Positions 54,746 through 62,820 of a stretch of 64,000 bases of DNA are shown one piece after another; position 1 is the stretch's first letter, and each line of letters starts with the position of its first letter. This stretch comes from Gaoshiqia sp050178015 (GTDB lineage Bacteria; Bacteroidota; Bacteroidia; Bacteroidales; Prolixibacteraceae). The notes beneath the pieces are model-generated. The model ran no database searches, was not told the DNA's origin, and saw only the letters and a program-made list of their open reading frames with translations. Location: NCBI GenBank assembly GCA_050178015.1, contig JBFXGM010000022.1, positions 1 through 64,000 of the forward strand, in the 5' to 3' direction. The position numbers and the translations under genes are program-made.

Positions 54746-54810
54746 CTCGAACGTGCGTCCGGCTTTTGCCGGATATGAGCCCAACGAGCTACCAACTGCT
54801 CCACCCCGCA
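54746..54810 (-). repeat. Broken tRNA-fMet copy B
   Basis: The 5' half is identical to tRNA-fMet through the anticodon (TGCGGGGTGGAGCAGTTGGT, then AGCTCGTTGGGCTCATA). Then TCCGGC-AAAA-GCCGGA replaces the anticodon 3' arm and variable loop, followed by CGCACGTTCGAG, after which homology ends (GTTCATTTAAAT). It has no 3' acceptor strand. It lies exactly 103 bp upstream of the intact gene. Confidence 0.85.
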
Positions 54811-54848
54811 ATATATTTTTAATGTCTTTAGTCAAAATTTAAATGAAC

Positions 54849-54913
54849 CTCGAACGTGCGTCCGGCTTTTGCCGGATATGAGCCCAACGAGCTACCAACT
54901 GCTCTACTCCGCA
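54849..54913 (-). repeat. Broken tRNA-fMet copy C
   Basis: Same structure as copy B with the same TCCGGC-AAAA-GCCGGA hairpin, again at a 103-bp period. Two substitutions in the first arm (TGCGGAGTAGAG). Nearest to the promoter. Also lacks a 3' acceptor strand. Confidence 0.85.
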
Positions 54914-54979
54914 ATATATCGTAAATATTTTTAGTCTGCTTTGAACGTCTGCCGGGCGCTCATGTCCCGAATGCGGATG

Positions 54980-55010
54980 CAAATATAAGACAACTTTTTC
55001 GGAAAACAAA
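54980..55010 (-). promoter_or_regulatory. Bacteroidota-type promoter of the tRNA-fMet array
   Basis: Minus strand: TTTG (55010-55007), 19 bp, TATATTTG (54987-54980), matching the TTTG-N19-21-TAnnTTTG consensus exactly. It points at broken copy C, copy B and then the intact tRNA, so all three would be on one transcript. Confidence 0.75.
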
Positions 55011-55095
55011 TCTTTCGCTGTATTTTTTTAATTTTTCGGATGCGTTAAAAAGTATTAATTTCAGCCTCCGGCTTAGGCCGTCTATGTATTCTTAC

Positions 55096-55103
55096 TATTT
55101 TTG
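55096..55103 (+). promoter_or_regulatory. Possible -7 element for the M23 peptidase operon
   Basis: TATTTTTG fits TAnnTTTG, 19 bp before the ATG at 55123. No good TTTG upstream at the right distance is visible, so this is tentative. Confidence 0.35.
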
Positions 55104-55122
55104 ATGCTTCCAACACCGGGGA

Positions 55123-55983
55123 ATGAAAAAAGAGAAAAAAAAGAAAATCATCCAGAAACTAAAAAACCGTTATCGCCTCATTATTTACAATGATTCGACA
55201 TTTCAAACGGTTTGGAGCACCAAACTAACACGGATGAATGTGTTCGTGATTGGCGGAATGGGTAGTTTATTGCTCATTTTCCTCACCGTCTTGATTATTG
55301 CTTACACGCCTATTCGCGAATTTATCCCGGGCTATCCGTCGGGCGATGTGCGCGATTTGATTGTTCGCAATGCGATCATGGTCGATTCGCTGGAGCAACA
55401 ACTTCACTTGCGCGATAACTATTTCGACAAGATCAAGCTGTTGGTTGAAGGAGGCGTTCCCGAGGAGCCCGATTATATGGCCGATACCATGGAACGGCCG
55501 GTAGAAGTGGCGATGCATGCCTATAATCACGATTCGGTTTTCAGACAAAACCTGTTGGAAGAGCAGCTGGGGCTCTCGCTGCAACAAAGCGAAACGAAGC
55601 AAACAAGCCTGGCTCAGGTTCATTTTTTCACACCGTTAAAAGGACTTGTTTCTCAACGGTTTGACAAGAATATAGATCATTTTGCCGTGGATATTGTGGG
55701 CTTGCCCAATGCGCGAATTTCTGCCGTGTTGGCCGGAACGGTTGTTTTTGCCGGTTGGACGGTGGAAACAGGGTATGTGATTTATCTTCAGCATGATAAT
55801 AACCTGATATCGGTGTATAAGCATAATTCGGAATTGTTGAAAAAAGTAGGGGAACAGGTGCAAGCCGGTGAGGTTATTGCTTTTATGGGAAACACCGGGG
55901 AGCTGACAACCGGGCCTCATCTGCATTTTGAGCTTTGGCACAAAGGTACACCGCTCGATCCGATGCAATATATTGATTTTTAA
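55123..55983 (+). CDS. M23-family (LytM) cell-wall metallopeptidase
   Basis: 286 aa. Very basic N-terminus (MKKEKKKKIIQKLKNRYRL), one membrane helix (MNVFVIGGMGSLLLIFLTVL and following), a short linker and a C-terminal LytM domain. Zinc ligands are present: HFAVD (His-x3-Asp) near residue 187 and GPHLHFELW (His-x-His) near 265. Family members cut peptidoglycan cross-links or, with an inactive site, activate amidases; here the site looks intact. It is membrane anchored, facing the periplasm. It starts the plus-strand block with dxr 8 bp downstream. Confidence 0.9.
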   Translation: MKKEKKKKIIQKLKNRYRLIIYNDSTFQTVWSTKLTRMNVFVIGGMGSLLLIFLTVLIIAYTPIREFIPGYPSGDVRDLIVRNAIMVDSLEQQLHLRDNYFDKIKLLVEGGVPEEPDYMADTMERPVEVAMHAYNHDSVFRQNLLEEQLGLSLQQSETKQTSLAQVHFFTPLKGLVSQRFDKNIDHFAVDIVGLPNARISAVLAGTVVFAGWTVETGYVIYLQHDNNLISVYKHNSELLKKVGEQVQAGEVIAFMGNTGELTTGPHLHFELWHKGTPLDPMQYIDF

Positions 55984-55991
55984 TTTTTTGA

Positions 55992-57152
55992 ATGAAAAAA
56001 CGAATAGCCATTCTTGGGTCAACCGGCTCGATTGGTACACAGGCGCTGGAAGTTATTGAGCAAAACCCCGATCATTTCGAGGTGGAAGTGCTGACAGCAA
56101 ACAACAATGTTGAACTGTTGGCTGAACAGGCCAAACGGTTCAAACCCAACATGATCGTGGTGGCCAACGAATGTCGTCACCAACTGTTGTCGGAAATCCT
56201 GAAAGATGAACCGGTGAAGATATTTGCCGGCAAGGATGCGTTGGAGCAGGTAGTCCAGCTGGACACGGTGGATCTGGTGTTGACGGCGATGGTCGGCTAT
56301 TCGGGATTGCTACCTACCCTGAAAGCCATTCAGGCGGGAAAGCACATTGCCCTGGCCAATAAGGAAACCTTAGTGGTGGCCGGCGAAATCATTACCCGTG
56401 AGGCCAATCGGAACAAGGTCAACATTTTCCCGGTCGATTCGGAACATTCAGCTATTTTTCAGTGTCTGGCTGGCGAGCACATGAACGAGATCGAGAAGAT
56501 TTACCTGACAGCCTCTGGCGGTCCGTTTCGCGGGTTTAGCCAGCAACAACTGGAAAAGGTAACCACCGCCGATGCGCTGAAACATCCCAATTGGGACATG
56601 GGCGCAAAAATTACGATCGACTCGGCCAGCATGATGAACAAAGGTTTTGAGGTGATTGAGGCCAAGTGGCTGTTCGACCTGAAGCCGGAACAAATTGATG
56701 TGGTAGTCCATCCGCAGAGCATCATTCATTCCATCGTCCAGTTTCGCGACGGCTCGATGAAGGCACAAATGGGGTTGCCGGATATGAAGCTGCCCATCCT
56801 GTATGCGATGAATTTTCCGCAGCGCTTACCCTCCGGATTTAAGCGCTTTAACTTTCTGGACTACCCAAAACTTACCTTCGAACAGCCGGATACAAAAATT
56901 TTTCGTAATCTTGCACTGGCTTTCGAAGCTTTAAATCAGGGCGGTAACCTGCCCTGTATCCTGAATGCAGCCAACGAAGTGGTGGTGCAGGCTTTTCTTC
57001 GCGAGAAAATCCGCTTTGTCGATATGCCCGGCCTCATCGAAGAAAGTATGCAGAAAGTCAACTTTATTAAAAATCCGGTGTTGGATGATTACATTCAAAC
57101 CGACAAGGAAACACGATTGTTAACAGCATCGTTGATTAAACAACGCAATTAA
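55992..57152 (+). CDS. dxr: 1-deoxy-D-xylulose 5-phosphate reductoisomerase
   Basis: 386 aa, normal length. NADPH-binding ILGSTGSIGTQALEVIEQ at the N-terminus, ALANKETLVVAGE, metal-binding FPVDSEHSAIFQCL, and HPNWDMGAKITIDSASMMNK with the substrate-contact and flexible-loop residues. Converts DXP to 2-C-methyl-D-erythritol 4-phosphate, the committed step of the MEP isoprenoid route. Followed 19 bp later by rseP, a gene pair frequently seen together in bacteria. Confidence 0.97.
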   Translation: MKKRIAILGSTGSIGTQALEVIEQNPDHFEVEVLTANNNVELLAEQAKRFKPNMIVVANECRHQLLSEILKDEPVKIFAGKDALEQVVQLDTVDLVLTAMVGYSGLLPTLKAIQAGKHIALANKETLVVAGEIITREANRNKVNIFPVDSEHSAIFQCLAGEHMNEIEKIYLTASGGPFRGFSQQQLEKVTTADALKHPNWDMGAKITIDSASMMNKGFEVIEAKWLFDLKPEQIDVVVHPQSIIHSIVQFRDGSMKAQMGLPDMKLPILYAMNFPQRLPSGFKRFNFLDYPKLTFEQPDTKIFRNLALAFEALNQGGNLPCILNAANEVVVQAFLREKIRFVDMPGLIEESMQKVNFIKNPVLDDYIQTDKETRLLTASLIKQRN

Positions 57153-57171
57153 AAACAGACACGATTAGAGA

Positions 57172-58506
57172 ATGGAACAAGTACTGATAAAAGCTGCACA
57201 GCTGATTTTAAGCCTCTCAATTTTAGTTATCCTGCACGAATTTGGCCATTTTGCCTTTGCCCGCCTGTTTAAAACCCGGGTGGAGAAATTTTACCTCTTT
57301 TTCGATCCCTGGTTTTCGCTTTTTAAAGTGAAGAAGGGCGATACCGAATACGGAGTGGGCTGGCTGCCACTGGGCGGATACGTGAAAATTTCGGGGATGA
57401 TCGATGAGTCGATGGACAAGGAAGCCATGAAACTTCCGCCCCAGCCCTGGGAATTCCGCTCCAAGAAAGCTTACCAACGCTTATTGATTATGGTGGGCGG
57501 GGTGCTGATGAACTTCCTGCTGGCCTTCCTTATTTATATTGCTGTTTTATACGCCTGGGGGACGCAGTACCTGCCAACCGAGAGTGTGAAACATGGTATC
57601 ATGGTTTATGAAACCGGTGAAAAGATTGGCCTCCAAAGTGGTGATAAGATCCTTTCGGTTGACAACCAGTACATCGAGAATTTCCACAAAATTATCCCGA
57701 CGGTGGTGCTTGACGGCGCCCGTACTATTCAGGTATTGCGCGATGGGAAACAAGTGGATGTTGAAATTTCGGACGATGACCTGGCCTTGCTCATCAAAAG
57801 CAAAGGAGTGATGGACCCGCGTTTACCGTTTCAATGTAAAACCGGTAAGATTCTGAACGGATCACCTGCCGAGCTGGCTGGCCTGGAAAAAGGCGATGTG
57901 TTTGTGGGTATCGACGGGCACGACTTTCAGTATTATGACCAATTTACCGGCTATATAAAATCGCACAAGAGCGAGGAAATTGCGATCAGTATCCTGCGCG
58001 ATGATCAGCCGCAAACCCTTTCGGTTACCGTGAGTGAAGACGGAACCATCGGATTTTTCCCGGTTTTCATGGAGGAGGCGATGAGTTTTTTGCAGTACGA
58101 AACGATCCGCTACAGTTTTCTCGAATCGATACCGGCGGGCATCAAACGCGGCGTATCCACCGTACAGGATTACCTGAAACAGTTTAAACTGATTTTCTCG
58201 CCCAAAACAAAAGCTTACGAATCGTTGGGTGGGTTTATTTCAATTGGGAATATTTTCCCAGGGGCCTGGGATTGGCATGCCTTCTGGAATATGACGGCTT
58301 TTCTTTCGATTATCCTCGGAGTAATGAACCTGTTGCCTATTCCGGCGCTGGATGGAGGGCACGTTACCTTTTTGCTATTCGAAATTGTGACCGGCCGCAA
58401 ACCCGGGGAGAAATTTCTGGAATATGCGCAAATTGCCGGGATGATCATCTTGTTGTCGCTCGTGTTATTTGCCAACGCCAACGATATTATCAAGCTCTTT
58501 AATTAG
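57172..58506 (+). CDS. rseP: Site-2 intramembrane zinc protease RseP
   Basis: 444 aa. Zinc motif HEFGH at residues 22-26 in the first membrane helix (LSILVILHEFGHFAFARLF), second helix region LLIMVGGVLMNFLLAFLIYI, one clear PDZ domain around CKTGKILNGSPAELAGLEKG, and the third motif NLLPIPALDGGH near the C-terminus. It cleaves membrane-anchored regulators such as anti-sigma factors. That may be relevant to the three FecR-type anti-sigma factors here, but the link is inference. Confidence 0.95.
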   Translation: MEQVLIKAAQLILSLSILVILHEFGHFAFARLFKTRVEKFYLFFDPWFSLFKVKKGDTEYGVGWLPLGGYVKISGMIDESMDKEAMKLPPQPWEFRSKKAYQRLLIMVGGVLMNFLLAFLIYIAVLYAWGTQYLPTESVKHGIMVYETGEKIGLQSGDKILSVDNQYIENFHKIIPTVVLDGARTIQVLRDGKQVDVEISDDDLALLIKSKGVMDPRLPFQCKTGKILNGSPAELAGLEKGDVFVGIDGHDFQYYDQFTGYIKSHKSEEIAISILRDDQPQTLSVTVSEDGTIGFFPVFMEEAMSFLQYETIRYSFLESIPAGIKRGVSTVQDYLKQFKLIFSPKTKAYESLGGFISIGNIFPGAWDWHAFWNMTAFLSIILGVMNLLPIPALDGGHVTFLLFEIVTGRKPGEKFLEYAQIAGMIILLSLVLFANANDIIKLFN

Positions 58507-58524
58507 GAGCGATTAAAAATTTTC

Positions 58525-58532
58525 TATTTTTG
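58525..58532 (+). promoter_or_regulatory. Possible -7 promoter element before tatA
   Basis: TATTTTTG matches TAnnTTTG, 23 bp upstream of the tatA ATG. The upstream TTTG element is not clear, so confidence is modest. Confidence 0.4.
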
Positions 58533-58555
58533 TACAAACCATTAAACTTGAAGCT

Positions 58556-58765
58556 ATGTACTTATCAATTATTGCCGGATTCCTGGGGCCACAAGAAATT
58601 ATCATCATATTGATCATTGTTGTATTGTTGTTTGGGGGCCGTAAAATACCTGAACTGATGAAAGGCCTTGGAAAAGGGATGAAGGAGTTTAAAAAGGCTA
58701 CGAAAGAAGATGATGAAGAGGAGGTTGATCAGGAAAAACCGAATCAAGGAAAAATCAAAGAATAA
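58556..58765 (+). CDS. tatA: Sec-independent protein translocase subunit TatA/E
   Basis: 69 aa. Short periplasmic start, one membrane helix (EIIIILIIVVLLFGGRKIPE), the hinge FGGRKIPELMKGLGKGMKEF that defines TatA/E, an amphipathic helix, and a charged tail (KEDDEEEVDQEKPNQGKIKE). It forms the pore-like assembly that exports folded proteins with twin-arginine signals. It lies 49 bp after rseP and is followed by a terminator. No tatC is in the window. Confidence 0.93.
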   Translation: MYLSIIAGFLGPQEIIIILIIVVLLFGGRKIPELMKGLGKGMKEFKKATKEDDEEEVDQEKPNQGKIKE

Positions 58766-58781
58766 TACATTGAAAGAAACG

Positions 58782-58808
58782 AATCCCGCCTTGATGACGG
58801 GATTTTTT
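58782..58808 (+). terminator. Terminator after tatA
   Basis: AATCCCG pairs with CGGGATT around a short loop, then TTTTT. Confidence 0.85.
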
Positions 58809-58893
58809 ATGCCCTTTTGCGAAATTCTTGCCGGTCAGCCTTTTCTGGTAGGATTTTTGTATCAGTGGCACCGAACCCGGTAAAAATAGCACC

Positions 58894-59928
58894 ATGAAGC
58901 GAATCGTCATTATTTTCAGTTTGTTGGTTATCAGTTCTGTATTCCTGTTTTCATGTAAGGATGATACCAACATGCGCAAAAAAATCACCGGGAAGGCCGG
59001 TGAGCTGGTTGTCGTTATTCCGAAGGAAACCTGGGAAGGACAGGCAGGGCAGGCCATCCGGAAGGTATTGGCCCAGCCGCAATTGTCGTTGCCCCAGGAT
59101 GAGCCGCTTTTCGACCTGATCGATGTTCCGCCGGTAGCCTTCAAGGAAATTTTCAAGACCAGCCGGAACATCGTCAATGTCCGTATTTCGCCGACCCTGG
59201 ATTCTGCCAAAGTAGAATTTAAAAAGGATATTTGGGCCTGGCCACAGGCGGTTGTGAATGTTCAGGCCAAATCTTCGGAGGAGCTGGAGCGGATATTTAA
59301 CAGCTATTCCGATCGGATTGCCGCCTATTTTTTGAAGGCCGAGCGTGACCGGTTAATCCTGAATTATAAGAAATACAGCGAAAAGGCAGTCAAAAACACG
59401 GTGTTGAAAAATCTAAACGTGACGTTGCATGTCCCGCCCGGCTTTGTTGTGGCAGGCGCCGGTGACAATTTTACCTGGGTCCGCTACGATACGCCCGACA
59501 TTATGCAGGGGATTGCCATTTACACATTTCCATACCAATCAGACAGCACCTTCACCCAAAACTATTTGCTGCAAAAGCGCGATTCTGTGCTCAAAGCCTA
59601 TATTGATGGGCCAGCCAAAGGCAGTTATATGACTACCGAGCACCAGCTTCCGCCGCTGTTCAATGTGTTCGAGTTCAAGAACAACTACGCCGCAGAGATG
59701 CGCGGTCTTTGGCGGGTGGAAAATGATTTTATGGGCGGGCCTTTCATCAATATGGCCGTTCTGGATGCCGCCAACAACCGGATTGTGGTGCTGGACGGTT
59801 TTGTATATGCCCCGCGGTTTAACAAGCGAAATTACCTGCGCCAGGTGGAGGCCATGATGTATTCGCTGGAATTGCCCGATCAGGCGAAGAACGACAAGAT
59901 CAGCAGCCAGGTGAAAATGGGAAACTGA
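58894..59928 (+). CDS. DUF4837-family lipoprotein
   Basis: 344 aa. Lipobox LFSC gives Cys21. It matches the DUF4837 pattern of Bacteroidota: AGELVVVIPKETWEGQAGQA at the start, VRISPTLDSAKVEFKKDIWA, RDRLILNYKKYSEKAVKNTV, and HVPPGFVVAGAGDNFTWVRY near the centre. Function is unknown; members are conserved single-copy envelope lipoproteins, often near rseP-type genes. Flanked by terminators, so monocistronic. Confidence 0.85.
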   Translation: MKRIVIIFSLLVISSVFLFSCKDDTNMRKKITGKAGELVVVIPKETWEGQAGQAIRKVLAQPQLSLPQDEPLFDLIDVPPVAFKEIFKTSRNIVNVRISPTLDSAKVEFKKDIWAWPQAVVNVQAKSSEELERIFNSYSDRIAAYFLKAERDRLILNYKKYSEKAVKNTVLKNLNVTLHVPPGFVVAGAGDNFTWVRYDTPDIMQGIAIYTFPYQSDSTFTQNYLLQKRDSVLKAYIDGPAKGSYMTTEHQLPPLFNVFEFKNNYAAEMRGLWRVENDFMGGPFINMAVLDAANNRIVVLDGFVYAPRFNKRNYLRQVEAMMYSLELPDQAKNDKISSQVKMGN

Positions 59929-59945
59929 TCTGATACAGATAGAAT

Positions 59946-59982
59946 AAAACGAGGGTGCCGACCGTGTCAGCACCCTCGTTTT
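59946..59982. terminator. Bidirectional terminator
   Basis: AAAACGAGGGTGC pairs perfectly with GCACCCTCGTTTT around an 11-nt loop. It serves the convergent DUF4837 (+) and DUF3332 (-) genes. Confidence 0.92.
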
Positions 59983-60001
59983 ATGTAAGCAGGTTTATCA
60001 G

Positions 60002-60577
60002 TTATTGCAAGGCCAGCGCAGGCTGCGGATGCAGTTGGTCCTGAACGGCCAGCGGGTCGAACCCGGGCTGGAGGGTCAGCATACTGCCATCGGGGTTTAC
60101 CACGTGATACGAAATTACCTGTCCGTCCTGGATTTCTACTTCAACCAGCTTCTGGAATTTCTTACCTTTTTTCAGGTACCAGCTGTTGTCAGATTCGCGG
60201 AATACCATTTCGGTTTTCGAATCGGCAACGCCCAGTTCTTCCACGGTCATTTTGAATTTTTCAGACGTTAACTGGTAGGTTTTCCCATCAATTTCAACCA
60301 GTTTTTGATGTTTTTCCCCTTCCTTCAGGGTCATCGGGTTTTCGCCCGACCAGAACTCGATGCTATTCAGCACGACGGCATCCACAAAGGTGGCCACGCC
60401 ATATACCGGGACAATGATGCAGGCCAGGAAGACCAACTCGTTGACAAATTTATCGCCAATACTGTTGTTCCAGTCATAAACGGTGCGGGTCAGCTTAAAA
60501 CTTCCGATGCAGCTTTGCATCAGGACCGCGGCTAAAAGAACCACTACAGAAAGATTTCTTACTTTTTTCATAGTCAC
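60002..60577 (-). CDS. DUF3332-family lipoprotein
   Basis: 191 aa (Met3, ATG 60571, is an alternative start). Lipobox LMQSC gives Cys23, followed by GSFKLTRTVYDWNNSIGDKF, the hallmark of DUF3332. One hydrophobic helix follows (FLACIIVPVYGVATFVDAVV), and then a small beta-domain (KTYQLTSEKFKMTVEELG, DNSWYLKKGKKFQKLVEV). Function is unknown; the family is a conserved envelope lipoprotein. Single gene with its own probable promoter. Confidence 0.85.
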   Translation of the reverse strand: MTMKKVRNLSVVVLLAAVLMQSCIGSFKLTRTVYDWNNSIGDKFVNELVFLACIIVPVYGVATFVDAVVLNSIEFWSGENPMTLKEGEKHQKLVEIDGKTYQLTSEKFKMTVEELGVADSKTEMVFRESDNSWYLKKGKKFQKLVEVEIQDGQVISYHVVNPDGSMLTLQPGFDPLAVQDQLHPQPALALQ

Positions 60578-60589
60578 AAATTTTTGTTG

Positions 60590-60622
60590 AAAATATAATA
60601 CATAACAAAAGTTGGATTCAAA
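60590..60622 (-). promoter_or_regulatory. Probable promoter of the DUF3332 gene
   Basis: Minus strand: TTTG (60622-60619), 21 bp, TATATTTT (60597-60590), close to TTTG-N19-21-TAnnTTTG, 13 bp upstream of the ATG at 60577. Confidence 0.4.
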
Positions 60623-60807
60623 CGGTTTTGCCTATCGGTGATTTATACCCTGAATTTGATAAACACCGGAAATGTTGGAAACAGAAATTTACCACCTTTT
60701 CCTCAAAATATTGGTTTCAATATGCAGTTTTTGTTTCTGAAATTAAATGCAAATTCAGTTTTTCAAGGAATGAAATGAATCAATTTGATTTTCTTTATTT
60801 TTGCGGC

Positions 60808-61836
60808 ATGACAAAACAAGTATCCTACCTGCCTGCCGAGTGGGCCGAACAAAGTGGTGTACAGCTTACCTGGCCGGACGAACAGACCGATTGGGTGACC
60901 AACCTGGATGAGGTCATCCCGGTGTATGTACACATGGCCCGCGAAATTATGGCCCGCGAGAAGCTTCTGCTGGTGTGCCGCGATAAATCGATTCTGCCGG
61001 AATTCCTTCAACAGGAAAGGGAGAACCTGATTATCCGCGAAATGCCGGTGAACGATACCTGGGCACGCGATCACGGGGCCGTGACCTTGCTGGAAGAGGG
61101 AGAGCCGGTTCTGCTGAATTTCCGTTTCAACGGCTGGGGAATGAAATTTGCCGCTTGCGATGACAACCAGATTACGCCGAATTTATACCAGTCACAGGCC
61201 TTTCAACCCGGTCTGCCCCTGCGGGATTATTCGTATTTTACGTTTGAGGGTGGAGCGGTCGAAAGCAACGACAACGGCTGTTTGCTTACCACCAGCGAAT
61301 GCCTGCTGTCGAAAAACCGGAATGAGCATCTCAGCAAGAATGAAATTGAATTTTTCCTGAAAACCTGCTTTCATGCCGAAAAAGTACTTTGGCTTGACCA
61401 TGGGTTTCTGGAAGGCGACGATACTGACAGCCATATTGACACGCTAGCCCGCTTTTGTTCGGAAGATACCATTGCCTATGTGAAATGCAACAATCCTGCT
61501 GATATCCATTTCGACGCCCTGCAAAAAATGGAAGCGCAGTTGCAGCAGCTCACCGATCAGGATGGGCAACCGTTCAAGCTGGTGGCTTTGCCCTTTCCCG
61601 ATCCCATTCTGGATGAGGATGGCCAACGGCTCCCGGCTACTTATGCCAATTTTCTGATTGTGAACCAGGCAGTCTTGTTTCCCGTTTATGGGGTACGGCA
61701 AGACGAAGAAGCTGTCCGCGTGGTTGCCTCCTTGTTCCCTGACCGGGAGATTGTGCCCATCAACAGTGTGCCGCTCATTAAGCAGCACGGCTCTGTTCAC
61801 TGCGTGAGTATGCAGTTTCCGGCGGGTGTTTTATAA
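60808..61836 (+). CDS. aguA: Agmatine deiminase (peptidylarginine deiminase-like family)
   Basis: 342 aa from ATG 60808 (MTKQVSYLPAEWAEQSGVQL, the family's normal start); an in-frame upstream ATG at 60628 would add 60 AT-rich-coded residues with no family match. Motifs: NDTWARDHGAVTLLEEGEP, FEGGAVESNDNGCLLTT, WLDHGFLEGDDTDSHIDTLA, and catalytic Cys332 in GSVHCVSMQFP. Agmatine deiminase converts agmatine to N-carbamoylputrescine and ammonia. The next gene, 16 bp downstream, encodes the amidase for the following step. Confidence 0.92.
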   Translation: MTKQVSYLPAEWAEQSGVQLTWPDEQTDWVTNLDEVIPVYVHMAREIMAREKLLLVCRDKSILPEFLQQERENLIIREMPVNDTWARDHGAVTLLEEGEPVLLNFRFNGWGMKFAACDDNQITPNLYQSQAFQPGLPLRDYSYFTFEGGAVESNDNGCLLTTSECLLSKNRNEHLSKNEIEFFLKTCFHAEKVLWLDHGFLEGDDTDSHIDTLARFCSEDTIAYVKCNNPADIHFDALQKMEAQLQQLTDQDGQPFKLVALPFPDPILDEDGQRLPATYANFLIVNQAVLFPVYGVRQDEEAVRVVASLFPDREIVPINSVPLIKQHGSVHCVSMQFPAGVL

Positions 61837-61852
61837 ATTAATGTTGAAAGAG

Positions 61853-62746
61853 ATGAGTAAAAAAGAAATAATTATCGGCTTAATTCAGCAAAGCAATACA
61901 GTAAATGTTGACGGAAACAAAAAGAAACTGGCCCGTAATATTGCCGATTGTGCGGCTAAAGGCGCAGAACTGGTGGTGTTGCAGGAGCTTCACAACAGCC
62001 TCTATTTTTGCCAAACCGAAGATGTGAACCTGTTCGACCTGGCTGAAACCATCCCGGGGCCTTCAACTGCATTTTATGGTGATTTGGCTAAAAAGTATGG
62101 GATTGTGCTTGTTACTTCTCTTTTCGAAAAGCGCGCGCCCGGTTTGTACCACAATACGGCCGTTGTATTTGACAAAGATGGCAGCATGGCCGGACGCTAC
62201 CGGAAAATGCACATTCCGGATGATCCGGGCTTCTACGAAAAATTTTATTTTACACCGGGCGATCTGGGGTTTGAGCCCATACAGACTTCGTTAGGCCGTC
62301 TTGGTGTGCTGGTCTGTTGGGACCAGTGGTATCCCGAGGCAGCTCGTTTGATGGCTATGGCTGGCGCCGAACTGTTGATTTATCCCACCGCTATCGGCTG
62401 GGACCCGCGCGACGATGCCGATGAGAAAAACCGCCAGCAGCAGGCGTGGATTACCATTCAGCGATCGCATGCCGTAGCCAATGGACTGCCCGTTGTGAGC
62501 GTGAACCGGGTAGGGCACGAGGCCGACCCGTCGAGCAGCTCGGAAGGCATTCAGTTTTGGGGAAACAGCTTTGCCTGTGGTCCGCAAGGTGAGGTGCTGG
62601 CACACACGTCGAGCAATCGGGAAGAGAACCTGATTGTTACGGCTAATATTCAGCGCTCGGAAGATGTGCGGCGGATTTGGCCTTTCTTCCGCGACCGACG
62701 GATTGAGAATTATGCGGGCATCACCCGGCGGTTTTTAAACGATTGA
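61853..62746 (+). CDS. aguB: N-carbamoylputrescine amidase (nitrilase/CN-hydrolase family)
   Basis: 297 aa from ATG 61853 (MSKKEIIIGLIQQSNTVNVD); ATG 61841 and a GTG at 61826 overlapping the aguA stop are alternatives. The Glu-Lys-Cys triad is visible: ELVVLQELHNSLYF (Glu), YRKMHIPDDPGFYEKFYF (Lys) and LGVLVCWDQWYPEAARL (Cys). PTAIGWDPRDD is typical of carbamoylputrescine amidases. It hydrolyses N-carbamoylputrescine to putrescine, CO2 and ammonia, completing the arginine-decarboxylase route to putrescine with the upstream agmatine deiminase. Confidence 0.94.
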   Translation: MSKKEIIIGLIQQSNTVNVDGNKKKLARNIADCAAKGAELVVLQELHNSLYFCQTEDVNLFDLAETIPGPSTAFYGDLAKKYGIVLVTSLFEKRAPGLYHNTAVVFDKDGSMAGRYRKMHIPDDPGFYEKFYFTPGDLGFEPIQTSLGRLGVLVCWDQWYPEAARLMAMAGAELLIYPTAIGWDPRDDADEKNRQQQAWITIQRSHAVANGLPVVSVNRVGHEADPSSSSEGIQFWGNSFACGPQGEVLAHTSSNREENLIVTANIQRSEDVRRIWPFFRDRRIENYAGITRRFLND

Positions 62747-62763
62747 TAACGACCTTCATTTAT

Positions 62764-62803
62764 AAAAAACAGGGAAGCTCTTGGATGGGCTTCCCTGTTT
62801 TTT
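62764..62803. terminator. Bidirectional terminator
   Basis: AAAAAACAGGGAAGC pairs perfectly with GCTTCCCTGTTTTTT around a 10-nt loop, between the convergent amidase (+) and penicillin-binding protein (-) genes. Confidence 0.92.
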
Positions 62804-62820
62804 AGCGGTATGTGTTATTT

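Noticed and set aside
60628..60807. 60-codon N-terminal extension of the agmatine deiminase
   Set aside because: The family starts at the ATG at 60808; the upstream stretch is AT-rich promoter-like DNA with no family match.
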